DNA of 64,000 bases from Leptothermofonsia sichuanensis E412 (lineage in GTDB: Bacteria; Cyanobacteriota; Cyanobacteriia; Leptolyngbyales; Leptolyngbyaceae), in NCBI RefSeq assembly GCF_019891175.1, contig NZ_CP072600.1, positions 3,410,001 to 3,474,000 on the forward strand, read 5' to 3'. The notes beneath the pieces were generated by a model. It saw only the letters and a program-made list of their open reading frames with translations. It was not told where the DNA came from and made no database searches. The position numbers were made by a program, and so were the translations under genes. This document shows, piece after piece, positions 1 to 8,159 of this stretch. Within the stretch, counting starts at the first letter, position 1; each line of letters begins with the position of its first letter.

Positions 1-1
1 G

Positions 2-721
2 CTTCGTAACAAGTCACTTCTGTTCAGTCTCTCGATCAGCGTCGGATTATTGATTAGCGGAATTCCTTTACTGGCGATGGCTCAACAGTATCGCCCTCCC
101 AGCCGGGGAATACCCGGACGGCGAGAAGGCGCCGGGACACGGGGAACCTGTATGACAGGGCAGAAATTCCTGATGCCGCTCACTCCCGTTAATGGCTTCA
201 GTGCAACGGTATCTAGCCAACCAACCTTCTTCTGGTACGTGCCACCAAGTTCTGCTCGCACGGCTGAGTTTGCCCTGCTGGATGGCAACGATCGCGCCCT
301 TTACAAAACCACGATCGCTTTACCAGAAACCCCAGGAATTGTCAGCTATACAGTTCCTGAAACAGTAGCCAGCACTGTGTTAGAAGTCAGCAAAGACTTT
401 TACTGGCAATTCACGATCCTCTGCGATCCAACCTCTGCCTGGCGCAATCCTTTTGTAGAAGGAGTTGTGCAGCGGCTTCAACCCACCCCTGATCTGACCC
501 GGCAGTTAAAGCAAGCCAGGTCGGTTTACGATCGCGCCAGTGTCTATGCCTCATCCGGTCTCTGGCATGACGCGATCGCCCTCCTGGCTCAGGAACAATG
601 TGCCCGTCCTGATGATGCTTCCGCTCGGGTCCACTGGAAAACCCTGCTCAAATCCGTTCAACTGGAAGAATTTGCCGCTGAGCCACTGACCGCCGCCTGC
701 TCAGCGATGATTCAGGAGTGA
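2..721 (+). CDS. DUF928 family exported protein, 5' end outside window
   Basis: The frame is open from the left edge, so the gene starts outside the window. The first visible residues form a hydrophobic stretch after a short Arg/Lys-containing tract and end in AMA-QQ, a good signal-peptidase site, so the product is probably exported. The mature part has a beta-rich segment (PTFFWYVPPSSA, YTVP, FYWQFTILCD) followed by a helical, TPR-like C-terminus (ARSVYDRASVYASSGLWHDAIALLA). This matches the cyanobacterial DUF928 family, whose members often sit beside CHAT/CHASE2 genes. The function of the family is unknown. A TTG at position 50 could be read as a start but would cut the signal peptide in half. 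Confidence 0.75.
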   Translation, partial: LRNKSLLFSLSISVGLLISGIPLLAMAQQYRPPSRGIPGRREGAGTRGTCMTGQKFLMPLTPVNGFSATVSSQPTFFWYVPPSSARTAEFALLDGNDRALYKTTIALPETPGIVSYTVPETVASTVLEVSKDFYWQFTILCDPTSAWRNPFVEGVVQRLQPTPDLTRQLKQARSVYDRASVYASSGLWHDAIALLAQEQCARPDDASARVHWKTLLKSVQLEEFAAEPLTAACSAMIQE

Positions 722-840
722 GAGGAGAGGAGAATTTAAAAGCAGTGCATTGGAAGGAGAAAGCAGGGGACACCGCTTAGCGCTTTAAGCTCAGGATTGT
801 GGATTAAATAAAGTAAAAAATTAAAAGTGAAAAATTAGAA

Positions 841-905
841 CTTCACCACAGAGACACAGAAGGCACGGAGGAATTGCTCTGTGTCCTGGGTCTCTTCAGT
901 GTTTA
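841..905. repeat. interspersed CACAGAG-type palindromic repeat, copy 1
   Basis: Imperfect inverted repeat built around ACCACAGAGACACAGA and a complementary CTCTGTGT arm. The same pattern recurs near 9.8, 12.75, 15.45, 21.6, 29.3, 42.05, 43.45 and 51.8 kb. It lies between the DUF928 gene and the convergent DUF4157 gene, so it may also end transcripts. Confidence 0.6.
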
Positions 906-2372
906 CCATTGGTTGCTGGGCTGGATGCTGGCAGGATTTGCTCCCGCTTCCAGGGTAAGCGTGTTGCAGTTTTTGGCAGGAACTGCATACACACCTGGAA
1001 TTTCAGGCGGTGGTGGAACCACATCAAAAAACTGAATTGTGCCCTGCCTGCTGATACTACCAGGGTTGATTCTGGATTCACCTGATGCAGGAGTTGTGAA
1101 TTGATAATCCCAGCCGACATCCCAGCGCAACCAGCGGAGTGTTTGTAACCGGTTGTTTGGCGTCTTTAACATCAAAGCCGTTGTAAAATCGAATGCCACA
1201 TGGAGTTCTTTTAGATAGTTAGGGCTTCCAGTTTGTGGATTAGTGAGAATTGTGTCGTACATATCTGCTGGGGCATCCCAGTGGGTCAATGAAATTCTAC
1301 TGTTACAGGTCAATCGTTGTGGGCTATGCCAGAATCTCTGGTAAGCAGAATCGATACAGGGTCCGCTCGGACGGACAGATGGAATATCTCGCCGAACCCA
1401 CAGTGATCCATCCGCTTGAGTTGCACCCCGGTAATAAGCATGATTGACCTCACGAGTTTGAATCTGAACCAATCCAATTTCGTAGCCAGCCGTGTTATCT
1501 CCGGGATCACACATGGCTTGAGCACTGGCTACAAATTCAATCCGTTGGGGTGTGGTTGGTCTTGCTCTCCAGCGGTTAAGTAGGAGTTGGACAATCAAAC
1601 TGGTTTCTGGCTGTGAGGTGATTTGTAGTTGGGTATTCCCAACCGGGACACGAACAACTCGCCGCAATGAATCGTCCTGGTTTGTAGAGATGGCTGGAGT
1701 GGTGGAAGAGATGTTGGCTGGTTTGCTCTCCAGATTTGGCTGAACCCGTTGCTGACTATTCTGGAGTACATGAGTTAATTCATGGGCAAGCAGCCTCTGA
1801 CCCTCTCGTGTTTCAGGTGAGTACTGTCCTTGCCAGAATACAATGTGGTTGCGCACTGTGTAGGCTTTTGCATTAACGGCAGCCGCCGCCTCCGTTGCCT
1901 GTCCATCTGTATGGATTCGCACATGGCTGAAGTTCTGCCCAAAGCGGGATTCCATGAAGGTACGAATTTGGGAGTCAAGCGGTTGACCAGGGGAGTTGAG
2001 GACTTCGTGAACAATGGACGGAGCTTCAGCGATTGCCTTCCTCTGCACGATCTCTTCTTCTTCCTCTCCTGCCATCTGACGCTGCATAGAAGTTTCTGGC
2101 ATTTGCGTGATTTCATCAGCTATACGGTCTGCCTCTTGCTCATATGCCTCACCGGGTTCGCTAAACTTCAGTTTGGTTTGGAGTAGAGTGCTCTCCTGAC
2201 AGCGGGGACAGCCTCCACCACAGGCACATTGGCGTTGCAGCCGTGGGAAGTTGGTTGGGGAGACCTGGGGCGATCGCACTTCACATATTGTTTGGGGCGA
2301 TCGCTCCCGACTCCCATGGTGCTCCTGCTTAACAGACTTTTGGGCAGGTTGTTTGGGGGCAAAAATGCTCAT
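903..2372 (-). CDS. DUF4157 (eCIS-core type) protein with unknown C-terminal domain
   Basis: A 489-residue protein. Residues about 49-58 carry a four-cysteine cluster (CACGGGCPRC), followed by a Glu-rich linker. The DUF4157 domain spans about 125-210, with the VRIHTDGQATEAA pattern and a metalloprotease-like HELTH at 197-201. DUF4157 proteins are known as proteins associated with extracellular contractile injection systems and as polymorphic-toxin-like carriers. The last ~270 residues (TREVNHAYYRGATQAD to the end) match no family I recognise; they contain several Trp and four Cys and could be a payload domain. No injection-system structural gene is visible nearby. The ATG start has only a weak ribosome site. 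Confidence 0.75.
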   Translation of the reverse strand: MSIFAPKQPAQKSVKQEHHGSRERSPQTICEVRSPQVSPTNFPRLQRQCACGGGCPRCQESTLLQTKLKFSEPGEAYEQEADRIADEITQMPETSMQRQMAGEEEEEIVQRKAIAEAPSIVHEVLNSPGQPLDSQIRTFMESRFGQNFSHVRIHTDGQATEAAAAVNAKAYTVRNHIVFWQGQYSPETREGQRLLAHELTHVLQNSQQRVQPNLESKPANISSTTPAISTNQDDSLRRVVRVPVGNTQLQITSQPETSLIVQLLLNRWRARPTTPQRIEFVASAQAMCDPGDNTAGYEIGLVQIQTREVNHAYYRGATQADGSLWVRRDIPSVRPSGPCIDSAYQRFWHSPQRLTCNSRISLTHWDAPADMYDTILTNPQTGSPNYLKELHVAFDFTTALMLKTPNNRLQTLRWLRWDVGWDYQFTTPASGESRINPGSISRQGTIQFFDVVPPPPEIPGVYAVPAKNCNTLTLEAGANPASIQPSNQW

Positions 2373-2741
2373 GGGTTCTACTGCTTTGGTTGAGATATAG
2401 GCGGTGGAGGCAGGGATTGCGAGGGGCTTCTAAGAACGGGAACTAAGCGAACGGACTACAAATTCAAACTTCTAAGCGGCGTACATTGTTCGTACACAAG
2501 CTTAGCTTTTAAGATGCGCTTACCCTGATATATAGCCCTTTTCAAGGGTGTGAAGTACAAAGAGATGTTGATGACGCCTATTCAGCAAGGCTCCCGCTGT
2601 AATTCATCTGATCAGGAACTGCTACAGAGATAGACAGGTTCAGACAAACAATCATGGGTTTCCTTCGTCTATCCGTCCTAGCATAGGATTGGGTTGATTC
2701 TCCAGTGCAAAGCTTTTGGGAAGGGTTATACGGTGGCTCAA
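2373..2741. other. intergenic region with half a TATAGCCC repeat
   Basis: Divergent spacer between the DUF4157 gene and the hydrolase. Positions 2530-2557 hold half of the TATAGCCCTTTTCAAGGG / GTGTGAAGTAC palindrome, seen complete near 54.9 kb and in related form near 38.1 and 53.0 kb. I see no gene in it. Confidence 0.5.
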
Positions 2742-3614
2742 ATGCGTCTCAACGTCCTGGAAAGGGGAAATGGGTTTCCAATTCTCTGTTTGCATGGACA
2801 TCCAGGGTCGGGGCATAGCCTTTCTGTATTTACAGATCACCTATCTCAGCGGTTCAAGACCCTGGCACCGGATCTGCGGGGGTATGGAGGTAGCCAGACT
2901 GCGCATGATTTCTCAATGGCAAATCACCTGACCGACCTGGAAGCGTTATTGGATCGCTATCAGATTGATCGCTGCTTAATTCTGGGCTGGTCCCTGGGAG
3001 GAATTCTGGCACTGGAACTGGCCCTGAGGCAGTTGTCCCGGGTAAGTGGATTGATTTTGGTGGCAACGGCAGCCCGCCCCCGCAGTAGCCATCCACCGAT
3101 TACCTGGCAAGATAATCTTTACACGGGGCTGGCTTCCATCGTGAATCGACTCAGCCCTGGCTGGCAATGGAATATCGAAGTCTTGGGGCGGCGATCGCTC
3201 TACCGCTATCTCATCGAGCAACACACCCCGACGGCGTATCGCTACCTGGCACAGGAAGCGATGCCTGCTTACCTGCGAACCTCCCGGCAGGCGACCCGTG
3301 CCCTTGCAGCCGCTCTCAAGCAGGGGTATAACCGTTTGCCCGACCTATCCCAGATTCAGTGTCCCTGCCTGGTGCTGGCAGGAGCAGAAGACCGTCACAT
3401 TATCCCGGCATCCAGCCAGGAAACGGCTGAACATCTGCCTCAGGCGGAGTGGCGATGTTACCCCAATACGGCTCACCTCTTCCCCTGGGAAATACCAGAA
3501 CAGGTGCTGACGGATATCGATGCATGGCTTGAGCGCAATCCTCAGGTTGTCAGTCCTTATCCAGATCAGCCATTGGTCATCTCGGAATTACCCCGCAAGA
3601 CCTCTCAGTCATGA
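2742..3614 (+). CDS. alpha/beta-fold hydrolase
   Basis: A 290-residue alpha/beta hydrolase. It shows an oxyanion-hole HGHPG near residue 20, the nucleophile elbow GWSLGG near 82 (Ser nucleophile), an acidic residue in LAGAEDRHI near 215 and the catalytic His in NTAHLFPWE near 243, so the triad is complete. The substrate cannot be told from sequence. The next gene, a carotenoid oxygenase, starts inside the stop codon (ATGA overlap), which implies translational coupling and suggests a shared pathway, for example work on an apocarotenoid product. An in-frame TTG at 2694 would add 16 residues; the ATG chosen here starts just before the conserved RLNVLERG strand. Confidence 0.8.
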   Translation: MRLNVLERGNGFPILCLHGHPGSGHSLSVFTDHLSQRFKTLAPDLRGYGGSQTAHDFSMANHLTDLEALLDRYQIDRCLILGWSLGGILALELALRQLSRVSGLILVATAARPRSSHPPITWQDNLYTGLASIVNRLSPGWQWNIEVLGRRSLYRYLIEQHTPTAYRYLAQEAMPAYLRTSRQATRALAAALKQGYNRLPDLSQIQCPCLVLAGAEDRHIIPASSQETAEHLPQAEWRCYPNTAHLFPWEIPEQVLTDIDAWLERNPQVVSPYPDQPLVISELPRKTSQS

Positions 3615-5056
3615 TTACCATGCATCAACTCAACCAAACCCGTGCCTGGGCCAACAATATCTGCCACACAGCCGTGGGGTTCAGCCCAACCCGCTTACCC
3701 GTAGTAGCAGGAACTATCCCACGAGGGTTGCGGGGGTCCCTGTATCGCAATGGTCCTGCCAGACTGGAACGGGCAGGGCAACCCGTTGCTCACTGGTTTG
3801 ATGGAGATGGGGCCATTCTGGGCATTCACTTCTCCAATCAAGGGGCAACGGGTGTATATCGCTATGTCCAAACGGAAGGACTGGAAGCAGAAGCAAAAGC
3901 CGGGAAATTTTTGTTTTGGGGGTATGGAATGATACCTGGTGATTCGTGGATAGAGCGCTTCACCAAACCTGTTAAGAATGCGGCCAATACGTCAGTGATT
4001 GCCCTGCCAGACAGACTGCTGGCGTTGTGGGAAGGGGGTGCACCCCACGCCCTCACACTGGATAGCCTCGACACGATTGGCATTGATTTTCTGGGAGGAT
4101 TGAAAGGGCGGGGTTACTCTGCCCATCCCAAGCGCGATCAACTCACCAGCGAGATTTTTAACTTTGGCGTAAGTCCCGGTCAGGATGCTACCCTGCATCT
4201 GTACCGGAGCGATTTGACCGGCACGATTCAGCAGCAAGCCGCAATTTCCCTGTCAGGGATTCCTCTCATCCACGACTATGTTTTGGCTGGCAAATACCTG
4301 GTCTTCTGTATTCCGCCTGTGCGCCTGAATGGGCTGCCAGTTCTGGCCCGGCTAAAAAGCTATAGCGATGCCCTGGAGTGGCGTCCTGAAATCGGCACCG
4401 AAATTTTAGTGATTGACCGGGATAGCCTTTCTGTGGTCAGTCGCGCCCAGGCTGAACCCTGGTATCAGTGGCATTTTGCCAATGGTTGTGAACTCGTAGA
4501 TGGTTCGTTATCCATTGCGCTTGTCCGGTTTGAAAATTTCCAGACCAACCAGAACTTAAAAGAAGTTGCCAGTGGCCAGATCCAAACCCCTGCCAGGGGC
4601 ACCCTCTGGCATCTGCGTCTGGATCCCAGATCCGCCAAAATCCTGGAAATGGCTGAAGTGGTCAGTCGCGGTTGCGAGTTTCCAACCATCAACTACCAGG
4701 AAGCAGGGCAACCCTGGCGTTACACCTATCTTGCCGTGCGCCATCGGGATAAGGCTGAAGACGATCAGGAACTGTTTGGTGCGATCGCCCGGTTTGATCA
4801 TCAAACTGGAAAATTCACGGAAACTACTCAGGGTATTCACCTTTATCCCAGTGAACCCATCTATGCGCCGGATGCAGACTGCCCTGACCGTGGATGGATT
4901 TTAACCGTTGTTTATGATGGAGATCGTGACACCAGTGAAGTTTGGATTTATGACCCAGACCACCTGGAAGCCTCTCCTGTTTGTCGTTTAGGCTTACCCG
5001 AAGTCATTCCTCTCGGGTTTCACGGCACCTGGAAGCCAGGCAGTTCAGGCATGTAA
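3611..5056 (+). CDS. carotenoid oxygenase (RPE65/CCD family)
   Basis: A 481-residue non-haem iron carotenoid cleavage oxygenase. The four iron-ligand histidines of the family can be placed: YSAHPKRD (about 170), LIHDYVLAGKYLVF (about 221), WHFANGCE (about 288) and LGFHGTW (about 471). The N-terminal RGSLYRNGPARLE and HWFDGDGAI motifs are also typical. Such enzymes cut the polyene chain of carotenoids or apocarotenoids to aldehydes. The start overlaps the stop of the preceding hydrolase by four bases. The exact cleavage position and substrate are not predictable here. Confidence 0.9.
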   Translation: MITMHQLNQTRAWANNICHTAVGFSPTRLPVVAGTIPRGLRGSLYRNGPARLERAGQPVAHWFDGDGAILGIHFSNQGATGVYRYVQTEGLEAEAKAGKFLFWGYGMIPGDSWIERFTKPVKNAANTSVIALPDRLLALWEGGAPHALTLDSLDTIGIDFLGGLKGRGYSAHPKRDQLTSEIFNFGVSPGQDATLHLYRSDLTGTIQQQAAISLSGIPLIHDYVLAGKYLVFCIPPVRLNGLPVLARLKSYSDALEWRPEIGTEILVIDRDSLSVVSRAQAEPWYQWHFANGCELVDGSLSIALVRFENFQTNQNLKEVASGQIQTPARGTLWHLRLDPRSAKILEMAEVVSRGCEFPTINYQEAGQPWRYTYLAVRHRDKAEDDQELFGAIARFDHQTGKFTETTQGIHLYPSEPIYAPDADCPDRGWILTVVYDGDRDTSEVWIYDPDHLEASPVCRLGLPEVIPLGFHGTWKPGSSGM

Positions 5057-5066
5057 GGTAACAGTC

Positions 5067-5537
5067 ATGATGAAGCACAGGATGAAGCAAGGGCAATGGT
5101 TTGTGTCTATAGGATTGGTGGTTGCGATCGCCTGTTTCGGGGTAGCAGACCATGCCAGGGCCAATCGCCGGGTGACCCAGGAGACGCTCCAGCGCATGCG
5201 GGCAGAGTCTCAGCGGCAGCGGGTGATTAATAATTTAAGGTCAACAGCATCCAGGGTGGTCCGTTTGATGGCAGAGGGACGATTTGCTGAAGCCAGCCAG
5301 ACCTTTGACCAATCTTTACAGCAAACCCTGCCACCAGAAAAGCTGCGGCAGACCTGGCAGAGGTTAACGGCTGAAGTGGGTCCTTTCAAGCAGCAATTGG
5401 GGAATCGAACTGAACTGATTAACAATCAGCGATCGGTGCTGGTGACTTGCGAGTTTGAGAATGGCAGAAACGATATTCGATTGACATTTGATCGTAATCA
5501 AAATGTGGTGGACTTATTGATCATTCCACACAATTAG
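5067..5537 (+). CDS. exported DUF3887-type protein
   Basis: A 156-residue protein with a signal peptide (hydrophobic WFVSIGLVVAIACFGVA, cleavage near DHARA-N). The rest has a helical segment (RVVRLMAEGRFAEASQTF) and a small alpha+beta fold resembling the DUF3887 domain, a cystatin/NTF2-like unit of unknown role. It follows the carotenoid oxygenase by only 10 bases on the same strand and is probably the last gene of that operon, although its own function gives no hint about the pathway. Confidence 0.65.
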   Translation: MMKHRMKQGQWFVSIGLVVAIACFGVADHARANRRVTQETLQRMRAESQRQRVINNLRSTASRVVRLMAEGRFAEASQTFDQSLQQTLPPEKLRQTWQRLTAEVGPFKQQLGNRTELINNQRSVLVTCEFENGRNDIRLTFDRNQNVVDLLIIPHN

Positions 5538-5550
5538 AGGAGGTGTAACG

Positions 5551-5574
5551 ATGGAACGATCAATGCCCCCCTGA
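5551..5574 (+). other. seven-codon ORF behind a near-perfect Shine-Dalgarno site
   Basis: Right after the DUF3887 stop, the sequence AGAGGAGGTG is followed at normal spacing by ATG and only seven sense codons (MERSMPP) before TGA. The ribosome site is stronger than that of most genes in the window. It may be a leader peptide, or the stub of a lost gene. No continuation is recognisable downstream in any frame. Confidence 0.3.
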
Positions 5575-5739
5575 ATAATGACCCTCTGAACTACGATGGC
5601 CATCCCTGATTTTCGCTGCCTTTTACCCAAGGGCAGCACCCAACTGGCAACTCCCCGATGGGCTGAACAATACTCGCGGTCGCTTTAGGGAAAATGGCGG
5701 GAATGCTAATCCATAGAAATTAAAATCTTGTGTTCGCTC

Positions 5740-5771
5740 TTGACAGTTTGTCCCAGGGCGTGTGTCACAAT
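5740..5771 (+). promoter_or_regulatory. possible ndhF promoter
   Basis: A TTGACA hexamer at 5740-5745 is followed by CACAAT at 5766-5771. The spacing (20) is longer than ideal. It lies about 50 bases upstream of ndhF in the 247-base spacer, which otherwise holds nothing I recognise. Confidence 0.25.
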
Positions 5772-5821
5772 GTAAACGGTTTTCTCAACCGTGTAAAGAA
5801 CTTTAAATGTAGGCATCAGCC

Positions 5822-7909
5822 ATGGAAGCAATTTACGAATATGCCTGGCTAATTCCGGTCCTGCCACTGGCGGGTGCCATGATTATTGGATCGGGACTGA
5901 TTTCCTTCAACAAGGCAACCAATCAACTGAGGAAACCCAGCTCATTTTTCATCGTTTCTCTCTGCGGAGCGGCGATGGTACTGTCTTTCGCGCTCTTCTG
6001 GAGTCAGTACCAGGGACATGACCCCTACCTTCGCATGATTGAATGGGCATCGGCAGGGGACTTTCACCTCAGTATGGGCTACACCGTGGATCACCTCACA
6101 GCCCTAATGCTTGTTATCGTGACCACAGTGGCATTTCTGGTCATGATTTACACCGATGGCTATATGGCACATGATCCCAGCTATGTGCGCTTTTATGCCT
6201 ATCTGAGTTTATTTACCTCCTCCATGCTGAGTCTGGTTGTCAGTCCCAACCTGGTTCAGGTTTACATCTTCTGGGAACTGGTCGGCATGTGTTCCTACCT
6301 GCTAATTGGCTTCTGGTATGACCGCAAAGCTGCTGCTGATGCCTGCCAGAAAGCCTTTGTGACTAACCGGGTAGGAGATTTTGGTTTACTGCTGGGCATG
6401 TTGGGGCTGTATTGGGCAACCCGCAGTTTTGACTTTGAGGTGATGGGCGATCGCCTCCAGCAACTGGTTGAGTCTGGTGCCCTCAGCGGTGCCCTGGCTG
6501 CTCTGTTTGCGGTTCTGGTTTTTCTGGGACCCGTGGCAAAATCTGCCCAGGTGCCGTTGCATGTGTGGCTACCCGACGCCATGGAAGGTCCCACTCCCAT
6601 TTCGGCATTGATCCATGCGGCCACCATGGTTGCCGCCGGAGTGTTTTTAATTGCCCGCATGTTTCCCGTGTTTGAGGATATTCCAACGGCAATGAGTGTG
6701 ATTGCCTGGACAGGAACGGCAACCGCCTTCATCGGTGCCACGATTGCCATTACCCAGAACGATATCAAAAAGGGGCTGGCATACTCCACCATGTCCCAAC
6801 TGGGCTATATGGTCATGGGCATGGGCGTCGGTGGCTATGCTGCCGGAATGTTTCATCTCATGACCCATGCTTACTTCAAGGCAATGTTATTTCTCTGCTC
6901 CGGTTCCGTGATTCATGGCATGGAAGGCGTGGTTGGTCACAACCCGGCCTATGCCCAGGACATGCGGATGATGGGGGGGTTGCGGAAATTTATGCCCATT
7001 ACTGCGGTTACCTTCTTGATTGGAACCTTAGCAATCTGTGGAATTCCCCCCTTTGCCGGATTTTGGTCCAAAGATGAAATTATTGGACTGACCTATGGGG
7101 CAAATCCAGCCATGTGGTTTATTGCCTGGATAACAGCCGGGATCACCGCTTTCTACATGTTCCGGATGTATTTTTCTACCTTTGAAGGACCATTTCGAGG
7201 TACCGATACGTCCATTCGCAAAACCATTCAGTTGGAACAGCTTCAAGAAATGGGGCTGTCAATCGGTCCTGGTGCCATGAATCCCCAGGAACTGACTCTG
7301 GATGCGACCCATGATCACGAAACTGGGGAACATGAGTCCCATGGACACCATCACAGCACCACGCCCCATGAGTCGCCGGTTTCCATGACTCTGCCGCTAA
7401 TGCTGCTGGCAATCCCCTCGGTACTGATTGGGTTAGTCGGAACTCCCTTTGCCAATTACTTTGAGGCATTCATTCATCCACCGGGAGAAGTATTTGATCT
7501 GGCAGAGGAAGCGGCTCACTTTGATCTCAGTGAGTTTCTCCTCATGGGTGGTAGTTCCGTTGGAATTTCCCTGATTGGGATTACCCTGGCGACCTTGATG
7601 TATCTCAGGAAGAAAATTGACCCGGCGGCGATCGCCGCCAGAATTCCAGCGCTTTACCAATTGTCTAAAAACAAGTGGTATTTCGATGACATCTACTACA
7701 GCGTTTTTGTCCTGGGTAGCCGCCGACTGGCGCGTCAGGTACTCGAAGTGGACTATAAAGTGGTGGATGGTGTAGTTAATCTGGCGGGGCTGGTCACTCT
7801 TTTAACGGGAGAAGTACTCAAATACTTTGAAAACGGTCGTGCCCAGTTTTACGCCCTGATTGTGTTTGCTGCCGTACTTGGACTGGTCATTTTCTCCGGC
7901 ATTACTTAA
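5822..7909 (+). CDS. ndhF: NAD(P)H-quinone oxidoreductase subunit 5 (NdhF1 type)
   Basis: A 695-residue antiporter-like, proton-translocating subunit of the thylakoid NDH-1 complex, used in respiration and cyclic electron flow around photosystem I. The Proton_antipo core is clear (FWELVGMCSYLLIGFW, KSAQVPLHVWLPDAMEGPTPISALIHAATMV, LTHAYFKAMLFLCSGSVIH in pieces). A His-rich loop at about 493-520 (HDHETGEHESHGHHH) interrupts the C-terminal half, and the C-terminal extension typical of the long NdhF1 form is present. The length and the pairing with ndhD suggest the NDH-1L subunit rather than the shorter CO2-uptake paralogues NdhF3/F4. Confidence 0.93.
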   Translation: MEAIYEYAWLIPVLPLAGAMIIGSGLISFNKATNQLRKPSSFFIVSLCGAAMVLSFALFWSQYQGHDPYLRMIEWASAGDFHLSMGYTVDHLTALMLVIVTTVAFLVMIYTDGYMAHDPSYVRFYAYLSLFTSSMLSLVVSPNLVQVYIFWELVGMCSYLLIGFWYDRKAAADACQKAFVTNRVGDFGLLLGMLGLYWATRSFDFEVMGDRLQQLVESGALSGALAALFAVLVFLGPVAKSAQVPLHVWLPDAMEGPTPISALIHAATMVAAGVFLIARMFPVFEDIPTAMSVIAWTGTATAFIGATIAITQNDIKKGLAYSTMSQLGYMVMGMGVGGYAAGMFHLMTHAYFKAMLFLCSGSVIHGMEGVVGHNPAYAQDMRMMGGLRKFMPITAVTFLIGTLAICGIPPFAGFWSKDEIIGLTYGANPAMWFIAWITAGITAFYMFRMYFSTFEGPFRGTDTSIRKTIQLEQLQEMGLSIGPGAMNPQELTLDATHDHETGEHESHGHHHSTTPHESPVSMTLPLMLLAIPSVLIGLVGTPFANYFEAFIHPPGEVFDLAEEAAHFDLSEFLLMGGSSVGISLIGITLATLMYLRKKIDPAAIAARIPALYQLSKNKWYFDDIYYSVFVLGSRRLARQVLEVDYKVVDGVVNLAGLVTLLTGEVLKYFENGRAQFYALIVFAAVLGLVIFSGIT

Positions 7910-7911
7910 GA

Positions 7912-8150
7912 AGTTGTTAGTAGTTGGTTGTTGGTTGTTATAGACCGATACAATTCTTTAGAAAGTTTCTTTAACAACTAATGACTGGAAGCTAACAGCG
8001 AATAAATTCGGTCAACTTCTCTAAATACCAGTTGTCCTGGCCATCCTGATTTAGCCTTGATTACCTGTATTCTATTTGGTGCTGACCGCATCCTGGTAAG
8101 CCAGGCCTGTATGCCATGACATCTAGCAACTAACAACTAACAACTAACAA
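7912..8150. repeat. inverted arrays of GTTGGTT/AACTAAC heptamers in the ndhF-ndhD spacer
   Basis: At 7912-7942 the + strand carries GTTGTTAGTAGTTGGTTG-type units, and at 8124-8150 three exact tandem AACTAAC units, the reverse complement of the same heptamer theme. The second array ends about 10 bases before the ndhD ATG, so ndhD has no ordinary Shine-Dalgarno site. Related pieces lie near 18.81 and 39.52 kb. These resemble the short tandemly repeated repetitive (STRR) heptamers known from cyanobacteria. Confidence 0.6.
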
Positions 8151-8159
8151 GCTGCTGCA

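Noticed and set aside
903-2372. Contractile injection system operon around the DUF4157 gene
   Set aside because: The neighbours are a DUF928 gene and a hydrolase/oxygenase unit; no sheath, tube, baseplate or ATPase gene is visible.
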